The notes under the pieces are model-generated. The model saw only the letters and a program-made list of their open reading frames with translations, had not been told where the DNA came from and did no database searches. DNA of 64,000 bases from Streptomyces sp. NBC_01471 (GTDB taxonomy: Bacteria > Actinomycetota > Actinomycetes > Streptomycetales > Streptomycetaceae), in contig NZ_CP109450.1 of NCBI RefSeq assembly GCF_041438865.1, positions 5,458,501 to 5,522,500 of the forward strand. Reading direction: 5' to 3'. Made by a program: the position numbers and the translations under genes. Each line of letters begins with the position of its first letter. Positions within the stretch are counted from its first letter, which is position 1. This document shows positions 1 to 9,918 of the stretch, in pieces.

Positions 1-420
1 GCCGACGTCGGGTTCGGCGACCACAGCCACCACCCGCTGCTGCTCGGGGTGCGGGGAGGCCAGCAGGACCCCGCAGGCACGTTCCGGATCGCGGGTGCGG
101 CCGACGGCGACCTCGACGTCGTACGGGACGGGAAGCCGCAGTACCGGCTGGAGCAACGACCGCGCGAGCTGGCCGACTTCGAGGCCGGGGCCTGGTACCA
201 CCGGACCTCGCCCGCCTCCCACTTCACCCGGTCGCTGATCTGCTCGCGGCTCAGCGACGACGGCCGGATCACGCTCAGCGGCAGAAAGCTGATCACTACC
301 GTGCGCGGCGAGCGGCACGAGCAGGATCTGCCGGGCGACGCGGCCGTTCTCGCGGCCTACCGCGACCACTTCGGGCTGGAATTCGACCGGGTACCTGTAC
401 GTAATCACGTAAGCACGTAA
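1..420 (+). CDS. Arylamine N-acetyltransferase, C-terminal part (cut by window start)
   Basis: The reading frame is open from base 1 and ends in TAA at 420, giving about 139 C-terminal residues. Its second residue is the Asp of a DVGFG motif, which in the NAT family supplies the Asp of the Cys-His-Asp triad. The Cys and His lie upstream of the window. The family transfers acetyl groups from acetyl-CoA to arylamines, hydrazines or, in antibiotic clusters, aromatic amine starters. What remains matches the beta-barrel and C-terminal lid of NAT (PLLLG, the Q before the first barrel strands). Substrate cannot be told from this fragment. An internal GTG at 49 is not a credible start because homology continues upstream of it. 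Confidence 0.8.
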   Translation, partial: ADVGFGDHSHHPLLLGVRGGQQDPAGTFRIAGAADGDLDVVRDGKPQYRLEQRPRELADFEAGAWYHRTSPASHFTRSLICSRLSDDGRITLSGRKLITTVRGERHEQDLPGDAAVLAAYRDHFGLEFDRVPVRNHVST

Positions 421-639
421 GCACTTCACCACGTCAGCAACGTCTGGCACGAAAGGACATTACTTCTGAGTAAGTACAACTCGTGACAGCTACTCGCCAA
501 CCGCCACGACCAGCGCCGTTTGCCCAGAACGGGCCAACAGTGATCGAATGCGTATTCGTCAGCGGGTCGCCGCCCCGACAATGACGTCCTACCGTGCGTG
601 CGACCGAAGGCCCGCCCGATGCACGGGGGTTCTGCAGAA

Positions 640-1533
640 GTGTTCAGCCGTTGGTTTGGTAACCGGTCGCAGGCCGGCGCGGGACGCAGTGGTGGTCCCC
701 TCAGCGGACTGACGTTGCCCGCTCACGCGGGTGTGCTCAGCTGCCGGGTGCTCGACCCGGTCAACGAGCCGGTCCAGCAGGCGGAGTTCGTCCTCACGGA
801 CACCATGGGCCGCAGAACGGTCGGCGGCGAGACCGATCCGTACGGCTCCCTGTTCGCGACCGTGCCCCCGGGCGAGTACCGGCTGGCCGTCACCGCCGAG
901 GGCTTCACCCCCTTCCACGGCGGCGCCACCGTCACCGAGGGCGACCACTCCGGACTGGGCGATGTCACGCTCCAGGTTGCTCAGCCCCCCGCGCTGCCGG
1001 AACCGGGCGAGTGGGAGATCGAGCCGACCCACTCGCAGATCAGCTTCACCGCCCGCCATATCGGTCTGGCCCGTATCAACGGCCGTTTCAACACCTTCGC
1101 GGGTGCGGTCAGGATCGCGGACCACATGGAGCAGTCCGCGATGCACGTCATCATCGACGCGGCGTCCATCGACACCAACGTCCAGATGCGTGACGACCAT
1201 CTGCGCTCGGGAGACTTTCTCGATGTGGCGCGCTTTCCGACGATGGAGTTCTACAGCGAGCGCTTCGTGCACCGCGGCGGCAGCCGCTGGGGCGTGACCG
1301 GCGCGCTCACCCTGCACGGCGTCAGCCGCACCGTCACGCTCGACACGCAGTACCTGGGCCTCGGCAACGGCATGGAGGGGGAGGTGCGTGCCGCCTGCCG
1401 CGCCACCACCGAGCTGCACCGTGACGACTTCACCATGCGCTGGCAGACCATGCTGGCCCGCGGTATCGCCGCGGTCGGCAACAGCATCACCATCGACCTG
1501 GACGTCCAGATCGTGAAGAAGAAAACAGCCTGA
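640..1533 (+). CDS. YceI-family lipocalin-like protein with N-terminal carboxypeptidase-regulatory-like domain
   Basis: The C-terminal ~190 residues carry YceI hallmarks: the W-x-I-x-P-x-H-S start, 'FTARHIG', the 'RFNTFAG' strand, 'DDHLRSGDFLDVARFPT' and 'GALTLHGVSRTV'. YceI proteins are beta-barrels that bind polyisoprenoid or amide lipids. About 80 residues before it form a CarboxypepD_reg-like fold (VLDPVNEPV, DPYGSLFATVPPGEYRL). No signal peptide is visible, so a cytoplasmic location is likely. The start is uncertain. GTG 640 (297 aa) follows a GGGGGT run and gives a typical M-F-S-R-W-F-G start; ATG 619 behind GAAGG and GTG 598 (311 aa) are in frame. The gene appears monocistronic. Confidence 0.85.
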   Translation: MFSRWFGNRSQAGAGRSGGPLSGLTLPAHAGVLSCRVLDPVNEPVQQAEFVLTDTMGRRTVGGETDPYGSLFATVPPGEYRLAVTAEGFTPFHGGATVTEGDHSGLGDVTLQVAQPPALPEPGEWEIEPTHSQISFTARHIGLARINGRFNTFAGAVRIADHMEQSAMHVIIDAASIDTNVQMRDDHLRSGDFLDVARFPTMEFYSERFVHRGGSRWGVTGALTLHGVSRTVTLDTQYLGLGNGMEGEVRAACRATTELHRDDFTMRWQTMLARGIAAVGNSITIDLDVQIVKKKTA

Positions 1534-1595
1534 GGCACCTCGGACGGCAGCCTGAGGCCCCCTGGAAGGCAGCCCGGGGCACCCCGGATGGCGAC

Positions 1596-1841
1596 CTAGG
1601 GCACCTCCAGCCACCCCTCGTACTCGGCGGCGAACGCGTCGAGCGCCCCGGGGTCCAGCCGCTCCTGCGGATCCTCGACGACGACCAGCCACTGCGCGTC
1701 CTCGGCGTCGTCCTCCCCGGCCAGCGCGTCCCGGACGAGCTGGGGCTCCTCGGCCACCCCGAAGCGGTCGGCGACCTCGCCCGCGACCTCCTCGGCGCTG
1801 TCGCGGTCGGGCAGGACCAGTACATGTCTCACATCGCTCAC
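1596..1841 (-). CDS. Small conserved hypothetical protein
   Basis: An 81-residue acidic protein that reads convergently with the YceI gene and divergently from holA. GTG 1841 has GGAG about nine bases upstream; the in-frame GTG 1859 would add six residues. The sequence looks like a compact alpha/beta domain: a strand 'HVLVLPD', a helix rich in A and E, then 'WLVVVEDP' and a tail ending 'YEGWLEVP'. The alternation and size recall RraB/DUF1877-like folds, but no motif is decisive. I do not recognise a function. Codon use matches its neighbours. Confidence 0.6.
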   Translation of the reverse strand: MSDVRHVLVLPDRDSAEEVAGEVADRFGVAEEPQLVRDALAGEDDAEDAQWLVVVEDPQERLDPGALDAFAAEYEGWLEVP

Positions 1842-1962
1842 CGGTCCATTCTCCGGCACGTCCGGACCGCGGCTGCGGCGGGCGGGCCCTGCCGGCCCCC
1901 GGACCCCGCGGCTGCGGGACTTTCCGCGGGCCTGTCGGTGCCGCGTGGGATGCTGGACCGCG

Positions 1963-2958
1963 ATGATCCGGAAACAGAGTCAGCAGGACTCCCCAGACAA
2001 CCCACTCGTGCCGCTCACCCTCGCCGTGGGGCAGGAGGACCTGCTGCTCGACCGTGCCGTTCAGCAGGTGGTCGCCGCCGCCCGCGCGGCCGACGCCGAC
2101 ACCGACGTCCGTGATCTCACGTCCGACCAGCTCCAGCCGGGCACCCTCGCCGAGCTGACCAGCCCCTCGCTCTTCGCGGAGCGCAAGGTCGTCATCGTGC
2201 GGAACGCACAGGATCTCTCCGCCGACACGATCAAGGACGTCAAGGACTACCTCGGCGCCCCGGCCGAGGAGATCACCCTGGTGCTCCTCCATGCCGGGGG
2301 CGCCAAGGGCAAAGGGCTGCTCGACGCCGCGCGCAAGGCCGGCGCACGCGAGATCGCCTGCCCGAAGACGACCAAACCGGCTGAGCGGCTCTCCTTCGTA
2401 CGGTCGGAGTTCCGGGCCCTGGGCCGTTCCGCGACCCCCGAGGCGTGCCAGGCACTGGTCGACTCCATCGGCAGCGACCTGCGGGAGCTCGCGAGCGCCG
2501 TCTCCCAGCTCGTCGCGGATGTCGAGGGCACGATCGACGAGGCGGTCGTCGGGCGGTACTACACGGGGCGGGCCGAGGCCTCCAGCTTCACGATCGCCGA
2601 CCGGGCCGTCGAAGGGCGCGCGGCGGACGCACTGGAGGCGCTGCGCTGGTCGCTGTCGACCGGCGTCGCCCCCGTGCTGATCACCAGTGCCCTGGCGCAG
2701 GGTGTCCGCGCCATCGGCAAGCTCTCGTCGGCCCGCGGCGGGCGCCCCGCCGATCTCGCGCGTGAGCTGGGCATGCCCCCGTGGAAGATCGACCGGGTAC
2801 GGCAGCAGATGCGCGGCTGGACGCCCGACGGGGTCGCGGTCGCGCTGCGTGCCGTCGCGGCGGCGGACGCCGGGGTCAAGGGCGGCGGCGACGACCCGGA
2901 GTACGAACTGGAGCGGGCCGTGGTCACCGTGGCACGGGCCGCCCGGATGCGGCGCTGA
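1963..2958 (+). CDS. holA: DNA polymerase III subunit delta (clamp-loader wrench)
   Basis: About 331 residues, normal for HolA. Delta opens the beta sliding clamp as part of the clamp loader. Visible family features are an N-terminal degenerate AAA+ domain with 'LFAERKVVIVRNAQDL' (the clamp-contacting helix and the following strand), a middle stretch 'DLRELASAVSQL', and the C-terminal collar domain with 'ALRWSLSTGVAPVLITSALAQGVR' helices. No Walker A is present, as expected for delta. ATG 1963 is chosen over GTG 1945, although neither has a strong Shine-Dalgarno. The gene is followed by a strong hairpin shared with convergent rpsT. Confidence 0.92.
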   Translation: MIRKQSQQDSPDNPLVPLTLAVGQEDLLLDRAVQQVVAAARAADADTDVRDLTSDQLQPGTLAELTSPSLFAERKVVIVRNAQDLSADTIKDVKDYLGAPAEEITLVLLHAGGAKGKGLLDAARKAGAREIACPKTTKPAERLSFVRSEFRALGRSATPEACQALVDSIGSDLRELASAVSQLVADVEGTIDEAVVGRYYTGRAEASSFTIADRAVEGRAADALEALRWSLSTGVAPVLITSALAQGVRAIGKLSSARGGRPADLARELGMPPWKIDRVRQQMRGWTPDGVAVALRAVAAADAGVKGGGDDPEYELERAVVTVARAARMRR

Positions 2959-2998
2959 GTACTCTCCCCCCCCGGTACCCCTGCCCCGGACATGCCGA

Positions 2999-3039
2999 AG
3001 GCCCCGCCTCCGTCCTGGGGAAGGACAGAGGCGGGGCCT
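2999..3039. terminator. Bidirectional hairpin terminator between holA and rpsT
   Basis: A 12-bp perfect stem (2999-3010 with 3028-3039) is continued inward by a 5-bp stem (3012-3016 with 3022-3026) around a GGGGA loop. It lies just after the holA stop and downstream of rpsT on the other strand. There is no U tract, which is common for Streptomyces terminators. The remaining ~200 bp to rpsT show nothing further. Confidence 0.7.
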
Positions 3040-3237
3040 CGGCTCAAGCGGTGGTGCGCCGCACCCGCGTGGCGAACGCAGGCCGTGTGCGGCGCGGGGT
3101 GTCGTACCGGAGCGGTAGAGGGGCCGCTGGGCCCGGGACGACGGGGTGGAGCCCGGAGAGGGCCCCGTAGGTCGAAGTCACGCGAAAGAAGTCACGCGAA
3201 AGCGGTCAGCCGTGCGGCCGGACCGGATCGGTCAGCT

Positions 3238-3504
3238 TCAGGCGGAGAGGCCGGCAACGCGCTTGGCGATCGCCGACTTCTTGTTGGCCGCGGAGTTCTT
3301 GTGGATGACGCCCTTGCTGACGGCCTTGTCGAGCTGCTGCGAGGCCAGCCGAGCGGCCGCGGTGGCCTTCTCGACGTCGCCCGCGGCAGCGGCCTCACGG
3401 GACTTGCGGATCGCGGTCTTGAGCGACGACTTGACGGCCTTGTTGCGCAGGCGCGCCTTCTCGTTGGTCTTGTTCCGCTTGATCTGGGACTTGATGTTCG
3501 CCAC
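3238..3504 (-). CDS. rpsT: 30S ribosomal protein S20
   Basis: 88 residues, Lys/Arg/Ala-rich and helical, with the typical start 'MANIKSQIKRNKTNEKARLRN' shortened by the GTG initiator at 3504. It also has 'KKSAIAKRVAGL' near the C-terminus. S20 binds 16S rRNA early in 30S assembly. AAGG lies about eight bases before the GTG. It is transcribed divergently from lepA, an arrangement common in actinobacteria, and is single-gene. Confidence 0.97.
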   Translation of the reverse strand: MANIKSQIKRNKTNEKARLRNKAVKSSLKTAIRKSREAAAAGDVEKATAAARLASQQLDKAVSKGVIHKNSAANKKSAIAKRVAGLSA

Positions 3505-3528
3505 GAAAGAGCCTTTTCAGGTTCGATG

Positions 3529-3540
3529 AATTTCGAAATT
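3529..3540. promoter_or_regulatory. AT-rich palindrome in the rpsT leader / rpsT-lepA intergenic region
   Basis: A perfect 12-bp palindrome AATTTCGAAATT, flanked on both sides by TCGATGA, lies 25 bp upstream of the rpsT start. It stands out against surrounding high-GC DNA. It could be part of the rpsT promoter or an RNA structure used for S20 autoregulation. The function is inferred from position only. Confidence 0.35.
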
Positions 3541-3746
3541 TCGATGAGTGCCCCCGCACCGACCGCTACGAACCGTGTGGAGCGTTCATCCGGAAGGCCC
3601 AGGAGGCACAGCTGACCACGGTACCAGCCCGCCATCCACCGGCCCAAAACGGGCCCAGCCCCGCAGCCATGGGACCATGGAGCTTACGTATCGATCCGCC
3701 ATCGCCCGAGACGAGACGCCCGGCGTCTCAAGAATCAGGACCCTGC

Positions 3747-5615
3747 GTGCCCGCGACTCCTACCAACGTGCCCGAGCCGAGCCGTACCGACCCGGCGCTG
3801 ATCCGCAATTTCTGCATCATCGCGCACATCGACCACGGCAAGTCGACCCTTGCCGACCGGATGCTCCAGCTGACCGGGGTGGTCGACCAGCGGCAGATGC
3901 GCGCTCAGTACCTCGACCGTATGGACATCGAGCGCGAGCGCGGCATCACGATCAAGTCCCAGGCGGTGCGGCTCCCCTGGGCGCCCACCACGGGCGGGGA
4001 CCTGGGCACCACCCATGTCCTGAACATGATCGACACCCCTGGTCACGTGGACTTCACCTACGAGGTCTCCCGTTCCCTCGCCGCCTGCGAGGGCACGGTC
4101 CTGCTGGTCGACGCGGCCCAGGGCATCGAGGCGCAGACCCTCGCCAACCTCTATCTGGCGATGGAGAACGACCTCACGATCGTTCCGGTCCTCAACAAGA
4201 TCGACTTGCCGGCCGCGCAGCCCGAGAAGTTCTCCGAGGAGCTGGCGAACCTCATCGGCTGCCAGCCCGAGGACGTGCTCAAGGTCTCGGCGAAGACCGG
4301 CATGGGGGTGGACGCGCTCCTCGACCGCGTCGTCAGGGACGTGCCGGCCCCGGTGGGCCGGGCCGATGCCCCCGCCCGCGCGATGATCTTCGACTCGGTC
4401 TACGACTCGTACCGCGGCGTCGTCACGTACGTCCGGGTCATCGACGGCCAGCTCAACAAGCGCGAGCGCATCCGGATGATGTCCACCAACGCCACCCACG
4501 AGCTGCTGGAGATCGGTGTCTCCTCCCCGGAGATGACCCCGGCGGACGGCATCGGCGTCGGCGAGGTCGGCTACATCATCACCGGCGTGAAGGACGTCAG
4601 GCAGTCCAAGGTCGGTGACACGATCACCTCGCTGCACAAGGGCGCCACCGAGGCCCTGGGTGGCTACAAGGACCCCAAGCCGATGGTGTTCTCCGGGCTC
4701 TACCCGCTGGACGGCTCGGACTACCCGGACCTCCGCGAAGCCCTGGAGAAGCTCCAGCTCAACGACGCCGCCCTGGTGTACGAGCCGGAGACGTCGGCGG
4801 CTCTCGGCTTCGGCTTCCGGGTCGGCTTCCTCGGCCTGCTCCACCTCGACGTGGTCCGCGAGCGGCTGGAGCGTGAGTTCAACCTGGAGCTCATCGCCAC
4901 CGCGCCCAACGTGGTCTACCGCGTGGACATGGAGGACGGCACCGAGCACATCGTCACCAACCCGAGCGAGTTCCCCGAGGGGAAGATCGACAAGGTGCAC
5001 GAGCCGGTCGTCCGCGCCACGGTGCTGGCCCCCAGCGAGTTCATCGGCGCGATCATGGAGCTCTGCCAGAACCGCCGCGGCACGCTGCTCGGGATGGACT
5101 ACCTCTCCGAGGACCGGGTCGAGATCCGCTACACCCTGCCGCTCGCCGAGATCGTCTTCGACTTCTTCGACCAGCTGAAGTCGAAGACCCGCGGCTACGC
5201 CTCGCTCGACTACGAGCCCACCGGCGAGCAGGCCGCCCAGCTCGTCAAGGTCGACATCCTGCTGCACGGGGACAAGGTCGACGCGTTCTCCGCCGTCACG
5301 CACAAGGACAAGGCCTACGCGTACGGGGTGCGGCTCGTCGCCAAGCTGCAGAAACTGATCCCGCGGCAGAACTTCGAGGTGCCGATCCAGGCCGCCATCG
5401 GCGCCCGGGTCATCGCCCGTGAGACCGTCCGGGCCATCCGCAAGGACGTCCTCGCCAAGTGCTACGGCGGTGACATCTCCCGTAAGCGGAAGCTGCTGGA
5501 GAAGCAGAAGGAAGGCAAGAAGCGGATGAAGATGGTCGGCAACGTGGAAGTCCCGCAGGAGGCCTTCATCGCGGTGCTGTCGACCGACGAGTCCGGCGAG
5601 AGCAAGAAGAAGTAA
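3747..5615 (+). CDS. lepA: Elongation factor 4 (ribosomal back-translocase GTPase)
   Basis: 622 residues from GTG 3747, which has AGGA six bases upstream; the longer in-frame start at 3669 has no support. G motifs are clear: G1 'AHIDHGKST', G2 with 'RGITIKSQAVRL', G3 'DTPGHVDF', G4 'NKID' and G5 'SAKTG'. Domains II, III and V follow, and the LepA-specific C-terminal domain is present ('ALGFGFRVGFLGLLHLDV', 'CYGGDISRKRKLLEKQKEGKKRMK'). EF4 binds stalled or mistranslocated ribosomes under stress. The gene stands alone, divergent from rpsT, and is followed by a strong terminator. Confidence 0.97.
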   Translation: MPATPTNVPEPSRTDPALIRNFCIIAHIDHGKSTLADRMLQLTGVVDQRQMRAQYLDRMDIERERGITIKSQAVRLPWAPTTGGDLGTTHVLNMIDTPGHVDFTYEVSRSLAACEGTVLLVDAAQGIEAQTLANLYLAMENDLTIVPVLNKIDLPAAQPEKFSEELANLIGCQPEDVLKVSAKTGMGVDALLDRVVRDVPAPVGRADAPARAMIFDSVYDSYRGVVTYVRVIDGQLNKRERIRMMSTNATHELLEIGVSSPEMTPADGIGVGEVGYIITGVKDVRQSKVGDTITSLHKGATEALGGYKDPKPMVFSGLYPLDGSDYPDLREALEKLQLNDAALVYEPETSAALGFGFRVGFLGLLHLDVVRERLEREFNLELIATAPNVVYRVDMEDGTEHIVTNPSEFPEGKIDKVHEPVVRATVLAPSEFIGAIMELCQNRRGTLLGMDYLSEDRVEIRYTLPLAEIVFDFFDQLKSKTRGYASLDYEPTGEQAAQLVKVDILLHGDKVDAFSAVTHKDKAYAYGVRLVAKLQKLIPRQNFEVPIQAAIGARVIARETVRAIRKDVLAKCYGGDISRKRKLLEKQKEGKKRMKMVGNVEVPQEAFIAVLSTDESGESKKK

Positions 5616-5675
5616 CGGGCAGGCGACCGGCGGGAACCGGGTGCAACCGGAGAGAACCGGAACGAGAATCGACAG

Positions 5676-5707
5676 ACGGGCCCCCGTGCTACGGCACGGG
5701 GGCCCGT
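5676..5707 (+). terminator. Rho-independent-like terminator after lepA
   Basis: A perfect 14-bp stem (5676-5689 with 5694-5707) closed by a C(TACG)G tetraloop, an unusually stable UNCG-type loop. It is followed by TCGTTATG. It lies 60 bp after the lepA stop. Confidence 0.85.
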
Positions 5708-5773
5708 TCGTTATGAAGCACACGGCCGTTCCCCCTTACGTGGCGGACACCGGCGCTCTACTCTGATCACTAG

Positions 5774-5788
5774 TTACTCGCCAGTTTA
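5774..5788. promoter_or_regulatory. Candidate TetR-type operator upstream of the acyl-CoA ligase
   Basis: TTACTCGCCAGTTTA contains ACT-N4-AGT arms (5776-5785) in an AT-rich patch 60 bp before the fadD-like start. Short ACT/AGT inverted repeats before fatty-acid genes in actinobacteria are often TetR-family sites. This assignment is inferred from position and symmetry only, and no regulator gene is adjacent. Confidence 0.3.
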
Positions 5789-5843
5789 ATAACAGCCACC
5801 AGCCAGTCGCGCAGAGCTGCCCGCAGGCCCGGAGGACGACGTC

Positions 5844-7733
<1,890 letters not shown>

Positions 7734-7975
7734 CAGCGGCGCGGGGCGGGACCGGCGGACGCCTCCCGCCGGCCCCCAGGCCGCGGAGCCGCCACGGAAG
7801 GGTTCCACGGGACCGGCTCCGTACCGGATTCCGTGTCTCCGTCACCCCACCGACCAGCACTTTCTCCATCCGACACGGCCCATTTGAGTAACTCGACGCA
7901 TATGGGCGCGCTCCGTCTGTCACTCTGTCGTTGTCGTCATCGGCGCAACGTCAGATCTGGTCAGGGAGCCACCGA

Positions 7976-9892
7976 GTGGGGTCCATTCCCGTGCAGAGGG
8001 AGACCGCGGTCCGTACCGTGCGCCCCTCCGGGCCACCGGCAGGCGTGCCGTCGGTGGTCCGCACCAGCCTGCCCGGCAACCCGCTGTCCCCGTCCGCCGC
8101 ACGCCGGTTCGTCCGGGCCGCGCTCGCCGACTGGACCGCGCTCGGGCTGCCGACCGCCACCGGCTTCACCGACCAGCTCGCCGAGGACGCCACGCTGATC
8201 GCCAGTGAACTCGTCACCAACGCCGTCGTGCACGCGGGCACCACGGTCGAGGTGCTCGTCCGGCTGGAGGGCGCGGCGGGCGACGAGCCGCCCGCGCTGG
8301 TGATCGAGGTCTCCGACCACCACCCCTCGCGGGAGGTCCGCAACGACCCTGAGGACCAGCAGGACGGCCTGCCGGAGTACGGCCGCGGGCTGCGGCTCGT
8401 CTCGTCCCTCGCCGAGGCCTGGGGCATCACCTACCGCACCGGGCTCAAGACGGTCTGGACCCGGCTGCCGCTCGACGGGGGCGACCCGCAGTCCGCATCC
8501 GGCGGCGACCTCCGCCTCCGGCGCGGACTGCGCGCCGCCGAGATCCTGGCCCCCGCGCCCCGGCGCACGCAGGGCGCGGAGCGGGAGTGGAGCAGCAGCG
8601 GGGCGCTCAGCTTCCTCGCCGAGGCATCCGAACTGCTCGCCGGGCAGTTCGACGAGGACATGATCGCCGCGCTGGCCGCCCAGCTCCTGGTGCCCCGGCT
8701 CGGCGACTGGTGCGCCGTCTGGCTGGACCCGGAGGCCGGCGGTCCGGGACGCAGACCGAGACTGTCGCGGGTCTGGCACGCCCACGAGAGCCGGATCGAC
8801 GAACTGCGTGCCGTACTGGAGAAGGAGCCGCCGCAGCTGCCCGAGTCCGCGCGGGGCGCCGCCGTGTCCCTGGAGTGGCCGGTCAGCGACGGGACGGCGG
8901 GCTCCGACGGCACAGCGGGCGCCGACGGCACGGTGCTCGGCTACCGGCTGCTCGCCGCCGGCCGGCCGCTGGGCACGCTGCTGCTCGGCCGGGCCGCCGG
9001 GCGGCGCGCCCACGAGGAAGTGACCGCCCTGGTGGGCGACTTCGCGCGCCGGGTCGCCCAGGCGATCGGCGCCGCGCGCCAGTACACCCGGCAGGCGACC
9101 ATCAGCAGGGTCCTCCAGCGCGGGCTGCTGCCCAGCAGCGTCGCCGAGATTCCCGGCGTGGACAGCGCCCTCGTCTACGAGCCGCGCGGCGAGGGCGTCG
9201 CGGGCGGCGACTTCTACGACGTCTTTCCCGGCGAGAGTGCGGGCGGCCGCTGGTGCTTCGCGCTCGGCGACGTCCAGGGCAGCGGCCCGGAGGCGGCCGT
9301 CGTCACCGGACTCGCCCGCCCCTGGCTGCGGCTGCTCGCCCGCGAGGGCTACCAGGTGTCCGAGGTACTCGACCGGCTCAACAAGCTGCTGCTCGACGAC
9401 GCGATGGAGACCGCCGAGGCGGCGGCCCGGATGGTCGCGGTGGCGGGCGGCCAGGAGCTGCACGAGGACCCCCAGTCCCGGTTCCTCTCGCTGCTCTACG
9501 GCGAGCTGGTACCGCTGCCCGACGGTGCGGGAGTGCGGTGCACCCTGGCCAGCGCGGGCCACCCGCTGCCGCTGCTGCTGAGCCCCGACGGCACTGTGCG
9601 GCCCGCCGCCGCACCGCAGATGCTGCTCGGCGTGGTCGAGGGGGTCACGTACGAGAGCGAGACGTTCGACCTGCTGCCCGGCGACACGCTGCTCTGCGTC
9701 ACCGACGGCGTCACCGAGCGGCGGGCAGGCCCGCGCATGTTCGACGACGGCGACGGGCTCTCCGCCGAGCTCGCGGGCTGTACGGGGCTGACCGCGCAGG
9801 GGGTCGCCGAGCGGATCAAGCAGGCGGTCTACGCGTTCGGCGTGGAGCCGCTGGACGACGACATGGCGCTGCTGGTGCTGCGGGCGGAGTAG
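7976..9892 (+). CDS. Multidomain signalling protein: RsbW-like HATPase, GAF and SpoIIE/PP2C phosphatase
   Basis: 638 residues from GTG 7976, preceded by GGGAG at a seven-base spacing. Residues ~35-165 are an RsbW-like HATPase_c domain (N box 'SELVTNAVVHAG', G2 'GRGLRLV'). Residues ~200-370 resemble a GAF sensor. Residues ~385-635 are a PPM/SpoIIE phosphatase ('GGDFYDV', 'GDVQGSGPEAA', 'ASAGHPLPLLLS', 'LCVTDGVTERR', 'DDDMALLVL'). Such proteins control sigma factors by phosphorylating and dephosphorylating anti-anti-sigma proteins. No STAS or sigma gene is adjacent, so the partner is unknown. The GAF loop holds a short S/A-D-G-T-A-G-type repeat. Confidence 0.9.
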   Translation: MGSIPVQRETAVRTVRPSGPPAGVPSVVRTSLPGNPLSPSAARRFVRAALADWTALGLPTATGFTDQLAEDATLIASELVTNAVVHAGTTVEVLVRLEGAAGDEPPALVIEVSDHHPSREVRNDPEDQQDGLPEYGRGLRLVSSLAEAWGITYRTGLKTVWTRLPLDGGDPQSASGGDLRLRRGLRAAEILAPAPRRTQGAEREWSSSGALSFLAEASELLAGQFDEDMIAALAAQLLVPRLGDWCAVWLDPEAGGPGRRPRLSRVWHAHESRIDELRAVLEKEPPQLPESARGAAVSLEWPVSDGTAGSDGTAGADGTVLGYRLLAAGRPLGTLLLGRAAGRRAHEEVTALVGDFARRVAQAIGAARQYTRQATISRVLQRGLLPSSVAEIPGVDSALVYEPRGEGVAGGDFYDVFPGESAGGRWCFALGDVQGSGPEAAVVTGLARPWLRLLAREGYQVSEVLDRLNKLLLDDAMETAEAAARMVAVAGGQELHEDPQSRFLSLLYGELVPLPDGAGVRCTLASAGHPLPLLLSPDGTVRPAAAPQMLLGVVEGVTYESETFDLLPGDTLLCVTDGVTERRAGPRMFDDGDGLSAELAGCTGLTAQGVAERIKQAVYAFGVEPLDDDMALLVLRAE

Positions 9893-9918
9893 TTCCCGGT
9901 CCGGGGGACAATGGGGGC

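Noticed and set aside
589..2292. A 567-aa minus-strand ORF over YceI and holA
   Set aside because: It covers two supported genes and a supported minus-strand small gene in another frame, and no family motif is seen.
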